Source: Macrostomum hystrix (lineage: Eukaryota; Platyhelminthes; Macrostomidae). Taken from it: a DNA stretch of 64,000 nt. The stretch covers positions 496,001 to 560,000 of the forward strand of contig CATNEN010000041.1 in assembly GCA_950097015.1 (NCBI GenBank). The letters are read 5' to 3'. Position 1 is the stretch's first letter. Every line of letters starts with the position of its first letter. This document shows positions 49,162-59,953 of the stretch, one piece after another. The notes under the pieces are model-generated. The model worked only from the letters and a program-made list of their open reading frames with translations, ran no database searches and was not told the DNA's origin. Both the position numbers and the translations under genes were made by a program.

Positions 49162-52100
49162 AGAAAAACGCGGTAAAGTGTTCTGTCTACTTGTAACGTG
49201 CTTTGAGGCATGACTGCGACATTGACGGCTTTGATTTACCGATTGTTTAAAGTACTACGCTTGTTCGTAATTGGTATCGTTGAACGCCTAAATGTCTATC
49301 ATTGTTGAACTCCAAAGCTACCTGCTTTACAATGCACTTTTGTTTCACGATTTCTGTCTGGAAAAAACCGGGCAGATAATTACATTATCCGCCCGCAATT
49401 TGCGGGCAGTTAATGATGTTTGCACCATAGAGTTGACTTCGACGCATATTTATTGAAAGCAGGCTTTAATGTAGTCTATGGTATTATCGGGCATGCAGGA
49501 TTAAGTGCCCAGAGGGCAAAAAGGTCATGGTACAATAAATACACCCTACTCTTTTGTTGATTAACTTTTGTTTTTGTATAAAATTCGATTTCGTCGTTAA
49601 TGGACGTTTAATGGGCGCATTCTGAGCCACGAATCTATCGCCTATGGTTGGAAAATGTAATATTCCTGCACGAAAACGAGTGCGTCAATGGCAAAAGCAC
49701 GAGTGCGCGAAGCCCGTGCGGATCAGCGTCAATGTCAACTGTCAAGAAGTCACTGGTTGTTGAAGAATCGACCACCACACTTGTAGCAGCCCCCACTAAG
49801 CGGATGAAGATTTTGGCAAACGGCGAAACGAATGTTGTGCAGTTTATTTTCGAGTAAATGCCGAGAGGGGTGTGAGTAGGTCTATAGACTCATTAACTGT
49901 TTCCTTAGTTCCACTTATTATTCTTTTTGTTCTTCCATATTGTTATTGATTACTTATTCAGTTGCTTCTAAAAATAATTTGTTAAATCGTGCAGGAATGA
50001 AGTCATTCCTGCACGATAAGCTAACGTATGTCAAGTGAGTTTCTACCATAGACACAGACATTCCTGCACGATAATAAATCGAAAAAAGCATTCCGGCACG
50101 CTGTGGTCAAACGACAATGGGGTCTCGAAAAGCGAAATTGTGTGTACGCCAAATTTTTTTGGAAGATGAGCAATCTACGAGTACGCTCGTATATTAGTTT
50201 TCGTTCACGCATGGTTCTGATTCAGCTTCTCCTTATATTATATACTAACACTCTTGTCTCGTTTGAGTCGTAGGTGTAAAACTAAATTTAACTTAGCTTA
50301 GATTAGTCTTTAATCTAAGAGCTAGAGAGATGAATAGAGATGGACCAGGTAGACACTGATGATGACGACATCTTTGTTCGCGCTCTCACGCAGCATCCTT
50401 GTTTGTTGGATGAAGGAAGACCCTGAGCCTTGTTGCGAAGAAGACCAAAGTCACAATTCAGGAGGAGATCGAATTGCATCGAGTGCTTTCGGACGTTAAG
50501 AAGATCGAAAAGAAACAGGAAAAGTGTAGGCTATAGACAGACATCATGGAGAACAGACAATAAGAACATGTAAATAGGATTTGCTGACGTTTATGCGCAG
50601 CGAGGACAACCAAGTGTTCAGCAAAGTTCCAGGCAGTGCGGTGCACAACCGGAATCTGCGCATCTTGTCAAGCATGGTCAAGTCTCACCCCCGCGATCTG
50701 ATGCGCAAGTGATGCAAGGAGCCCAAAGTCTACGAGTAAGCCTCTGCGAGCCGACTGCCGAGACGACGAATGATCAAAAGCAGACAGATGGCATCGCTTG
50801 GCTACGCAACTTGCATTACTTGAGCAACTGAAGTATTTTGGGATTTGGGACGGCTGTATGGAGACCGGTGCCTGTATGAGTCAACAAGGAGGTGTGGTTA
50901 CATGGAACTTCTCCAGGCTAGTCCGTGCAACGAATCAGTCACAATTACGATCAGTGCAGTGTAGCGGAACAAGCTTGAAATCGATCGAAACGTTCGAATA
51001 CGTTCAAAGTCATATCGACTTCTTCAGATGGGAAGTATTCTTTGGTTCTTATCGACACCTTATTCGAAGTGGCCTTTTTTTAGACCTTTGAAAACACATG
51101 AAACTGAAAAACCATTTTAAAAGAAGGAAACACACCTCAGATTTTAACTATGATTCGATTCTATGCATTTCTTTATTTTGGTCAGGATTTGATGCTGTAA
51201 GTTATATTTTTATTGCCAATCCTCAAATTACTGATTGCTAATTTTACAAGAACGCTGCTGAGGGTAGAAGATTGACTTCTAGCTAAGGTTTCCAGGAAAT
51301 CGCAGGATCGTTCAGCCACCATTATAAGCGAAGTTCAATAAATATGCTCGTAGAATAAACTAATAAAGAGAGAGCTCTTGTTACTGATCTCGATGACATG
51401 ATGCGGGTGTATCAATCCATGTTTCCATCATCGCCCGCTGTACATCTTCCCGTCTGGGACCCTTTGGTGTCTGAAACAGAAGTTGGCATTGCTGCAGCTG
51501 TCTGCAGTGAAGCCGTCATCTGATCCTCGTCTTCCTCTCTGAGTTGGCCAAAGCCCGTAGCCAACGGCTTCCGCTTCTTGCCGGCCGAGTTTTGCCGTGA
51601 TTTTTGACGAGGTGCCGCCGCTGTTTGAAGCTGTCGGTTTCTGACGTCTAACTGCTCCTGCTGATTTGGATACGACTCAGACAGGCACTGCTGCTGATGT
51701 CCACGAAGATGCACGAGCATGGCGGAGGGTAACTGCGGCAACCTTGCAGCACCAATAGGATTCCTGAAGGCGGAGTCCATGACAATGTGTCGATTTTTTT
51801 ATTGAAAGACAAAAAACTAGGAAATGTAATTGTAACATGTAATTGACTTTTGTAGTATATTTGCGTCGTATTGAATAGATTTAAGTGAAATGATATACTC
51901 GTATATGTTGCCGAAAAACAGCTATAACACATAGTTTCTACTTAAATTACCCTAATTGACCACTTTTTTTTATTAATCTCTTGAAGGTGATGTTATTCTC
52001 ATCTTACGAAAATAAACTTAAAAATGAAAATAATTAATAAAGGCAACTTTCTAGACGATTGCACTCAGAGTAAACCACGCGAACAAATGCTTGTTCTTTG

Positions 52101-52162
52101 AGTCCATCGTCTTTATAATAATCCTAATCCTAGATCCTCGTCTTTATAATATGTCTTATGTT
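49162..52162. other. Transposon-rich spacer without assignable gene
   Basis: Contains GTCTATGG motifs (49474, 50046 inverted), the TTCCTGCACGA motif several times, and open frames without known domains (49648-49857 plus; 51412-51780 minus, Gln/Ser-rich). At 50340-50710 coding-like stretches (FMRSEDNQVFSKVPGS, NLRILSSMVKSHPRDL) are broken by stops and may be relics of a captured or transposon exon. Not recognised. Confidence 0.35.
49986..50017. repeat. Perfect 15-bp-arm palindrome
   Basis: ATCGTGCAGGAATGA, two bases, then its exact reverse complement. TTCCTGCACGA recurs at 49661 and 50063, so this may be two fused element ends. Confidence 0.8.
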
Positions 52163-55100
52163 TTATAATAAGACATACATGGACATTGAAGACTGCTGCT
52201 GCTGTTGTTGCTGCTGCTGGGAGGATCTAGAACCGTTCCAGCTGCTTTTTCGCCGCCACTGGCTGGCCATCTGGGCCTCGGCCACGGCCCCGTTGAACAC
52301 AAGATCGATTATCTTTGTGTCATCTGCTGCCGATACCTGATCAAGTGTGCAATGGCATCGATTTTCGTCCCATTCTGGCATAAAATACAAACCACAATTT
52401 GCTATTACTCGTACTAGTAATAGTAATTTGTAATAGTAATAGTACTAGTAATAGTAATACTAGTAATAGTAATACTAGTAATAGTAATTTGTAATAGTAA
52501 TAGTACTAGTAATAGTAATACTAGTAATAGTACTGGTAATTTGCTCGTACTATAAGGGGGAGCCAAAAGTTTCCGTAATTTTTTTCAGCTATATCTACGT
52601 ACAACTTTTGTTTATGGTAAACCTCAAAAGTGGCAGTCATCCACCAGCATGCTTCTATCTCTTTTACTCAGAATCAGCGCATCTCTTCAGCTCTGTTTGA
52701 ATAGCAACTATCGTACGAGTAATATACGCTCGTAGCTTTTTGCAGCCTAGTTAATCCTGCAAGCATTCAATTTAATCATGAGTAGGCGCAGCAATGCGCC
52801 TCAGTAGTTGCAGCCTCGGCAATTCGGTGATGCACAAGAACTCGCCAGTCACGCAACGAGTATCCAACCGGCGGGCTGTCGAGTTCTTCTTGAACTTCCT
52901 GCTGCGCCAGCTGGCGCTGGATGGCAGCCTTTAAGCACGCATGCGCGTTCTCGACTGGATTGAGGAATGGTGAGTACGGCGAGAGCTTCACAATTCGCCA
53001 TGTTTGCCGGTACTCTTCTGGGATAGTGGCTGCGTTGTGGAAGCGAGTGCCATCCATGATCACGCAGAAGTTGTCACCTTCATTCACATCCTCGCGTGAC
53101 ATAACGCTCTGCACCATTTCATTAATGAAGTCCTGTAACTTATTTGCCGTCATTGTCTCCGCCAGGATCTTGGTGCTGACCAGGCCGATGTTAGGAGACA
53201 TAGCTTGTATCACATTCACCTGCACACCATGTTGCGTATGTACTTTGCGCCGAACTCTCTGCCCACTGATGCTGCGACCCTGCGACCGACGTGTCCATAT
53301 ATTGAAGCCTGTCTCATCAATGTATATGAGATGACATTCTGGTTCTAGCTCGATCAGCCACTGAGCGAAGGCCTGGCGGTGCGCAATGTTCTCGTCAGTT
53401 TCTCGCTGCTGGAATGTCGACGTCACGACTGAGGAATTTTAGCGTAAAGAGCTGCTTGTCTAGTGCTCTGCTTACTGTGCACTCGCTGACATGCAACTGA
53501 GGATCTTCGGCCTGAAGCTTATGCTTCATTTGCTTCAGTGTGAGAAGTGGATTATCTTCCACCGAGCTTACCAACTGTTGCACGTGATCATCGGTAATCT
53601 TCACTGTTCGAGCGCCCCCGCGAGTGACCTGCGACTTCGTAACGTCTTCGTATCGAGTATACGGTGCGCAGCTTCACCTGGAGCCACTGCGCGATGGCAG
53701 CCGCACTTTCCCCACGATCCCAAGCGTTTAAGATCATGTCATACTTCTCATCAGTTATTTTGTCATACTTTCCGCGACGTGCCGCGGGGGGAGGAGGTGG
53801 CCCTTCTTCATTCACTGCTTCGAAGCTTGCTTCAGTGCCTTCTTCTTCAAACGAAGCGCTGGAGATGCTCATTACTCATGTCACAGATTGCAATGATAAA
53901 AAATGTACGATGTGTAGAAAATAATTAAATGCGCGCTTGCAAGATTAAATGGAATGCAGGTTTGCACAGTCCGAGAAATAGACAGGCTGCCAGAGCAACT
54001 GCTGCAGCACTGCTGCGCCTACTTATGATTAAATTGAATGCTTGCAGGATTAACTAGGCTGCAAAAAGCTATAATAATTGTCTACACGGTCTTAGGCTTA
54101 GATAATGGTAGATTTATCTCTAGGTTTCGAGTGCGCAAATAGTCTATGGCACGAGTGCGCGTTAGCAATGGAACCTACACCTTTTTACTTTCTATTTTGG
54201 AAAAGGTGCACTCGATATTGACATCGTTGCATCCAATTGTGACAGTCTGTGGCAGCGCTAGCTAAAATGTTCAACCTATTTTGACAAACTTTGGTTCACT
54301 TCTGACAATTTGCATCCGATATTGACAAACTTCAAGCTTTGTTGACACTTTGCAAGCAACTATGACATCGGGCATTCGATTCTGACACTGGGTTACAAAC
54401 CAATGCCTTTGTCTCGCTGTCTATGGGAACAAGTCTGCTCATTTGCATCCATATTTGACACTGTGCATCCAAAATTGACACAAAATTAATGGCACAACAC
54501 AAGTAATAACTTTTCCACAAACTATTCCTTTTTGCCATAGACTACGTGTACCATATACGAGCTATGTGGCCTACATGTATAATCTTTCCCACTTATTTCG
54601 GCTGTCTAGGGTGCAAAGGCACTCGGCGCGAATTTCATTGACCTCGGCTTCGCCTCGGTCAATAAATTTGCGCCTCGAGCCTTTACACCCTGGCAGCCGA
54701 AATAAGTGGGAGAGATGGTATGTATCCCCCACTTGGCTGCCGACTTTCATTGCACTTTAAGTCTTCTGTTTCTTGCTACGCTCTGTCTGTAGTCTATGGT
54801 GAAAATCAAAATCCGAGAGGAGGGTAGACGCTAAAAAAGACAGCCTTTATGCGAAAAAGACAGAACAGGACAGAATAGCAGACGCTTGTATATGTCTAGC
54901 CCTCGATTTGAAAGCTTGACTGAGGCCGAGGCGGAGGCCATGATTGGCGGCACGGTCCCTTCGAACACCGTAAAGAAATGCGAGTGGATGCTGTCTACTT
55001 TCAATGAATGGCACGCGTTTAAGAAGCAAGAATGGGCGACGAATGGTGGACCATCCATCATGGTTATCAAGGACATGGATGAGTTTGACAAGACGGACCT

Positions 55101-58100
55101 GAACTTTCTCCTGAAGTTGTTTATCCTGGAGGTCCGGACAAAACGGAACGAACGGTACTCGGCTGGTACCCTGAAGGACTTCTTCTCAATGCTACAATAC
55201 CAAATGCGCAACGTGCATCGCAAGGACTGGTGCCTCTGGACGAATGTCGAGTTTGCCGAGTGCAGAAGAGCGTTGGACGCTGCTATGAAGCTATCAACTG
55301 CTGAGGGCAAGGGCGTCGGGCTCAAGAAGTCTGACCCGGTGTCAAAGCCCATCGAAGATGACTGCTGGACGGAGGGTGTGTTTGGTTCCGAGCGTTCTCG
55401 TTTTGCACTTTCTTTGTTTATTTCCCCAGACGGGTGTGACTTATGTCTGTGGTAAAAGTTCTGTTTCGCGCGGGGGCGCGGGAAATAAATGATTTATTGC
55501 CCTAGGGCAAATAAACGAAACGCGTTACGACATAGACAATGTTGGCGGGCAAGTGGGGGATACATGTAACATGGATTTAGGCTTCCGATGAATACATAGT
55601 TGTTGTCCTATTAAACATTTTCTCGGTTAGCCCTGCCATTTAACCTTTTGTATGGCCGGGGCGCGTGTCAACGTCAAAGTCAGCGACGACGACAGGAGGT
55701 GCTTAATTATTGCCAATGAAAATGGTGACGACTTCGTTCACCTTGCTCATGCGTTAGGTATCAAGAGAACCACTGCGTATGCTATTGTTAGCAGTGGACG
55801 AGTAGAAAAGTTACCAAAAGGTGGCCGTACATTCACACGAGTGGATCAGGACATGCTGGAGTTCATGGAGAATACAATCGAGACAAATCCCAGTGTTACT
55901 CTGGCTGAGATCAAAGCTGGACTGCACGCTCGATTTCCGGCGAAGCCTGAAGTGTCGCTTACAACCATTAGTCGTCATCTCGATGGGCTTCTCTACACGA
56001 CAAAGCTGGTGAGGAACCTGTCCGTGGAGCGGAACTCACCAGAGAATCTCCAGCAGCGTCGAGCCTACTGCGAGTGGTGGTGTTCTGCCGAGGTCGTGAA
56101 CCGCCCAAAGGTCTATGTTGATGAGTTCGGATTTGATTGCTGGACGAGAAGATCATTTGGCAGAGCGCAGCAAGGTCAGAGAGCCTATCGACGTGTCGCT
56201 GGATCGAAGGGACCACGGCTGACTATTTGTTGTGCAATTTCTCCAGCCGTCGGAGTCATTCACTTCCAAAGTTACCCGACCGGCATGACGAAGGAGCGGT
56301 TTGCCGAATTTCTTAACATCTTGGTGGGCAACATGCAGCAAGCTTTCAACGAGCCGGCCTATATAGTGTTTGACAATGTGAGCAGCCACAATGGCGGTGA
56401 AGACCAAGAACTGCCTGGCGTCGTCGAGATGAAGCGTTTGTCACCATACAGCCCATTTCTCACGCCTGTTGAGAACGCAATTTCTGCATGGAAGGCTGCC
56501 ATCAAGGCGGAGCTAGCCACCAACATGGATGCGTTCCTGAATCCTGGCCAGCTTGAACTAGCGGGACGAACAAAGGCAGCGTACCGACGAGACATGCTCG
56601 AAAGATTTGCAAACAATTCGGTTGGTGTTGTTACTCCTGCCAACTGCCAGGCCTGGTACAATCATTGCTTGGCGTACGTGCCTCGGTGCATTGGACTGAT
56701 ACCCATCGATGGTTGAAGTGACAGGCCACGATGCTTGGAGTCAAAGTGATGAGATAAAAGACTACATGTAACAACACGTTAATATGCTGTGTACATGTTT
56801 TGTTCCCGTTTGGAATTTTTTCGTACGTACTTGAGGAAAAGTTTTTTACTTGAAGTACGAGTACATTTGAGCAATATTATGTGAATAATGTGTCAATTTT
56901 GGATGCACAGTGTCAAATATGGATGCAAATGAGCAGACTTGTTCCCATAGACAGCGAGACAAAGGCATTGGTTTGTAACCCAGTGTCAGAATCGAATGCC
57001 CGATGTCATAGTTGCTTGCAAAGTGTCAACAAAGCTTGAAGTTTGTCAATATCGGATGCAAATTGTCAGAAGTGAACCAAAGTTTGTCAAAATAGGTTGA
57101 ACATTTTAGCTAGCGCTGCCACAGACTGTCACAATTGGATGCAACGATGTCAATATCGAGTGCACCTTTTCCAAAATAGAAAGTAAAAAGGTGTAGTGAT
57201 AGATTCATTGATTTATGGGCAAAGCATTCTTCTGGTTTAAGCCATAGACATAGATAGATTGGAATTTACCGCACGCATGGACTATAAGAGGGATAAGTGA
57301 AATTTAGGTTTAGCCAGAAAGTAGAGACGAGAGAAGAAATACAACCGAAAATGTCTCGAATCATTAGACTTATTGACTACTTTAAATTTCCGAATGAAAT
57401 GATTTCGGGTCTTGCGTCTACGGAGATTGATCAGGCTTTGGCCTGGCAGGAAGTGATGGCACTGGTTGACGAGCAACTGGGTGTCGCTGACGATTTTACC
57501 CAAGATCTCGACGAGGTGAGCAACAAACTCTTCGAATTGTTACCGGAGATCGATGGACCTGGCCAGGAAGAATCTGCACTGACGCAGTTGGACGTAGATT
57601 TGCAGGAACTTGAGAAGATCAACTGTGTTGAAGGGACAAAGCGACAAGAAGTTCTCTACTTGGGCCTCTTTCGGAAGTTTGTATCTGCATATCCGGCCAT
57701 GAAGTTCGAAGAGACTTCCTGTACGAAGGAGGATCTGAATAACGCCCTGCGGTATTTCTACGGGACATTGAAGAGGCGTGATGGAAAGGCTTATGCTCCT
57801 GCGACACTCGACATTCGAGCGGCGCTTTTCCGCTTCTTCATGCGGCAAAGAAGTTTTAACATCATTGCTGACCCAGAGTTTTACCGAGCCAATGAGACTC
57901 TTAAGACGGTCGGAAGGCGTTTCTTCAACGAGGGAGGTTCCGTGTCTCACTTTGAAGCAATCGATCCTGAGGATTTGGCGCGTCTGTCTGCCTACTTTAA
58001 CCGTTCTACTCCGTTGAGACTGCTTCAAGAAGTATATTATAACACGGCTTACTACTTTGAGACCAGAGGACGAGAGTGGCTACGTGGTTTGAGTACCGAT

Positions 58101-59182
58101 AGCTTTGTCTTCGGTAGGGCGCCCGACGGCCGGGAGATTGTTCGCTTGCGCGAGGGAAAGGTGAAGAATGTTGGAAACGACTTGACAAGAGTTGCTTCGT
58201 GCAATATGAAGGAGTCTGTAATGACCAGTGCCGATGTTCATTGCCCTGTGCAGTGTCTCCGTTTGTACTTGGTGAAGAGAGAGGAATCTATTGCCTGTAC
58301 ATCATCAGCAACTGCTGTGGGTGCTTCGTCTAAAGCCTATATGCTTAGAGGCAGAGCGAGTAAATACAAAAAACAACCTAGTTCGCCAGAGAGCAGCCCA
58401 AGTGCAACACATAACAACATTTGCTCACCAGAAAGTGTCGACAGCGAAACTGGCTGCTTAGAATTTCCATTTCGGCCCGGTCCACGTGGCCCCGATGCGC
58501 CATATCCGTCTTATTACCAACAAGAACTATGGGCAACGGGCGATCCGGTCCACGAGTTGAACGAGCCAGGTCCAGAAAGAGACGTGTCCTAGGTCCACTG
58601 TCCAGCATGGTGACGTCATAGACGGCCAGGAAACTGTCCGCCCAGTCGGCGCTGGCGGACAAACCCGAAAAACCGCGACGCTTTATTTAAATCGAGAAAA
58701 TGAGCTTTATTTGAATTAATCATCAGCTTTGACGCTCTTTAGCTGATAGCTAGCTGATAGCGTTCCATTAAAGCACAAAATGGGAGGGAAGAAAACTGTA
58801 TTTTAATACGAAAAGCAGAGCCTGGTTTCAACTGCTAACCAAAATATGGGTCAGATTTTTTTATCTCAGAGAAGTCGCAGAGAAGAAGCTCACCTCATAG
58901 GCTGAGGCATCCAGGATGTCTACATCGATGCAGCTGTCTTGCAACTGAACCTGGTGTCTGTAAACTACATCAATACCAGTCTGGTAGCTCTCGATGAATC
59001 TTTTTGTCAGGTAGCGGACCAGAAGGGCTGAGAGGCATAATAAGTGGGGCGGAGAAAAATTACCCGAGTATTGCTTCTAAGAAACGTCAAAATTTGTATC
59101 GATGGTTGCCAATATTTTGCCCGTAAGCCTCACCAGACTTTCCGGCTCCGTCTGGTCCGATAATAATCAGTCGAACTGGCAT
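52163..59182 (-). CDS. Atypical Ras-family GTPase (RERG/RASL-like) split by a transposon-filled intron
   Basis: Exons 59134-59182, 58894-59027, 58429-58680 and 52163-52336 join in phase to 202 residues. G1 is IIGPDGAGKS; then ALLVRYLTKRFIESYQTGIDVVYRHQ, typical of RERG/RASL proteins. G4 is LVGNKTD; G5 VSAADD; the C-terminus has RRKSS followed by poly-Gln and no CAAX box. Switch II is abnormal: DASAYE replaces DTAGQE, so both the Gly and the catalytic Gln are lost, and switch I has YQTGID instead of a DPT-type motif. Reduced or absent GTP hydrolysis is inferred. Intron 3 is 6.1 kb and holds two Tc1/IS630-like elements and recombinase fragments. Exon 4's link rests on phase 0 junction HFL|VSAADD, a good acceptor (TTGATCAG) and family fit. 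Confidence 0.75.
52385..52550. repeat. (TAGTAA)-type microsatellite
   Basis: Irregular TAGTAATAGTAATACTAG units, several arranged as small palindromes (TACTAGTA). In the transposon-filled intron of the GTPase gene. Confidence 0.9.
52735..54069 (-). mobile_element. Tc1/IS630-like transposon with ~60-bp TIRs
   Basis: Flanked by TA on both sides (52733-52734, 54070-54071). Terminal inverted repeats begin GCTTTTTGCAGCCTAGTTAA and match over about 60 bp with one mismatch before diverging. Length 1335 bp. Encodes a frameshifted transposase on the minus strand. Inserted in intron 3 of the Ras-like gene, same orientation. Confidence 0.92.
52776..53872 (-). pseudogene. Tc1/IS630-like transposase, two frameshifts
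   Basis: Starts MSISSASFEEE at 53872. An HTH region (KYDMILNAWDRGESAAAIAQWL, second half SVRR-like) runs into a frameshift near 53645, continues as KITDDHVQQLVSSVEDNPLLTL, then shifts again near 53400 to RETDENIAHRQAFAQWL. The catalytic core is intact: LIYIDETGFNIW (Asp), VIMDGTRFHN (Asp) and SPYSPFLNPVENAHA (Glu). The second Asp and the Glu are separated by about 33 residues. Inactive as it stands. Confidence 0.85.
54178..54482. repeat. Long TIR with TGACA every 20-21 bp
   Basis: TGACA starts at 54219, 54240, 54282, 54303, 54323, 54343, 54363, 54383, 54456 and 54476. Steps are 20, 21, 42 or (once) 73 bases. Most copies extend to TTGCATCCNATNTTGACA. The same array, inverted, is at 56889-57193. 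Confidence 0.9.
54583..54716. repeat. ~64-bp-arm palindrome
   Basis: TCCCACTTATTTCGGCTG at the left pairs with CAGCCGAAATAAGTGGGA at the right; the arms continue imperfectly to a centre near 54650 (CTCGGCTTCGCCTCGG). Resembles a MITE. Its outer sequence (CCCACTT...GGCTG) also resembles the ends of the neighbouring 836-bp insert. Confidence 0.85.
54725..55560. mobile_element. 836-bp insert with TCCCCCACTTG inverted ends
   Basis: TCCCCCACTTG at 54725-54735 and its complement at 55550-55560, both flanked by TA (and by ATG/CAT outside). Nested inside the 305-bp-TIR element. Carries the recombinase N-terminal fragment. The boundaries are inferred from the inverted ends only. Confidence 0.55.
54886..55455 (+). 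pseudogene. N-terminal half of a Crypton-like tyrosine recombinase
   Basis: 189 residues starting MYMSSPRFES. A SAM-like core-binding domain is recognisable (NTVKKCEWMLSTFNEWHAF, YSAGTLKDFFSMLQYQMR, ALDAAMKLSTAEGKGVG), as in DUF3504/ZMYM-QRICH-type recombinases derived from Cryptons. After WTEGVFGS the sequence changes character and stops; the catalytic R...HxxR...Y half is absent. It may be a relic or a short accessory DNA-binding protein. Confidence 0.65.
55652..56716 (+). CDS. Intact Tc1/IS630-like DDE transposase
   Basis: 354 residues with no interruption, from ATG 55652. The N-terminal HTH region (DFVHLAHALGIKRTTAYAIV) is followed by a linker. The catalytic core has KVYVDEFGFDCW (Asp), YIVFDNVSSHNG (Asp) and SPYSPFLTPVENAIS (Glu); about 32 residues separate the second Asp and the Glu, shorter than the DD34E of classical Tc1. 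It should cut and paste the element with the 305-bp TIRs that enclose it. Related to, but clearly different from, the transposase at 52.8-53.9 kb. The intact frame plus identical TIRs suggest it is potentially active. Confidence 0.92.
   Translation: MAGARVNVKVSDDDRRCLIIANENGDDFVHLAHALGIKRTTAYAIVSSGRVEKLPKGGRTFTRVDQDMLEFMENTIETNPSVTLAEIKAGLHARFPAKPEVSLTTISRHLDGLLYTTKLVRNLSVERNSPENLQQRRAYCEWWCSAEVVNRPKVYVDEFGFDCWTRRSFGRAQQGQRAYRRVAGSKGPRLTICCAISPAVGVIHFQSYPTGMTKERFAEFLNILVGNMQQAFNEPAYIVFDNVSSHNGGEDQELPGVVEMKRLSPYSPFLTPVENAISAWKAAIKAELATNMDAFLNPGQLELAGRTKAAYRRDMLERFANNSVGVVTPANCQAWYNHCLAYVPRCIGLIPIDG
57351..58400 (+). pseudogene. Crypton-like tyrosine recombinase, C-terminus truncated
   Basis: Frame from ATG 57351 (MSRIIRLIDYF). 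Core-binding domain: KEDLNNALRYFYGTLKRRDG, YAPATLDIRAALFRFFMRQR. Start of the catalytic domain: LQEVYYNTAYYFETRGREWL with the presumed first Arg. HxxR and the Tyr nucleophile are absent. The frame stays open to 58592, but from about 58429 it runs antisense through exon 3 of the Ras-like gene, so the tail is not recombinase. The element was truncated at about 58340-58420, next to the exon's donor site. Confidence 0.75.
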
Positions 59183-59953
59183 GAGGATGATTCAATTCTC
59201 GTAGGAGATAGCGTGACTAGAAAGTAGCTCGTAGTTATTTGCCCAGTTGGCAGGAAGAATTAAGCAGCAGAAAGTTTCTTTTGCCTTTATACAGTAAATA
59301 CATCAGATAATTAGATTCTGCATCGGATCTCACAACCGAAAAAAGGTTGTTCATTTGATTATCTTGCAATAGGCTGCACAGCGGCCAAATTTAATCTATT
59401 TTAGATCAGATCAAATAAATACATTTATCCATTTGCAAGTTCGCTAAATGCAACAAGCTAAACACTGCTAGGTCTCCCTAGTTTCTAGTACAGAATACTA
59501 ATGAAATAAAGTCGGTTAAAATCGACAAAGCAAGTTTTTTGCAAAATCGAGGCATGGCCTTTTAGATATCGGACATAAAGAAAACTCGTACATCTTTGTT
59601 AGCCGCGCAGTTTAAACCGTGGGTCTTCCTGGGACCATTTTAATAAACTTTCGAGCCGAAAACAGCAAACAATTGCTATCAAGCTCATCCGTATGTAGAC
59701 CGTATTTTCACTAAATAGGCCGCTCCCTTAAGTAGGGAAAAAGTAGCAGCTATAAAAATAAACAAAATATAATGAAGCTAACTATGCACTGCTGCTTCTT
59801 AGCATAGATACACTACTTTAATTTTGCGGGATGTATGCATATAAATCCAGGAGCCACGTCTAGCGATGTCTATGGTAAAAGTAAATTTATGTTATAAAAT
59901 AGAAACTTGAGCGAAGAAGCGAAAGAAAAATTACGTCCATTGAGGAAGAACAA

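Larger units (their letters stand above)
54178..57193 (+). mobile_element. 3.0-kb Tc1/IS630-like element with 305-bp TIRs
   Basis: TA flanks both ends (54176-54177, 57194-57195). Inverted repeats 54178-54482 and 56889-57193 begin CACCTTTTTACTTTC and appear essentially identical over 305 bp. Inside are a palindrome (54583-54716), an 836-bp insert with its own inverted ends and a recombinase fragment, and an intact DDE transposase (55652-56716). The TIRs contain regularly spaced TGACA motifs. Near-identical TIRs imply recent mobility or gene conversion. Confidence 0.9.

Noticed and set aside
50340..50760. MADF/SANT-like gene
   Set aside because: Start looks coding (DTDDDDIFVRAL), but frames break and I cannot match a domain.
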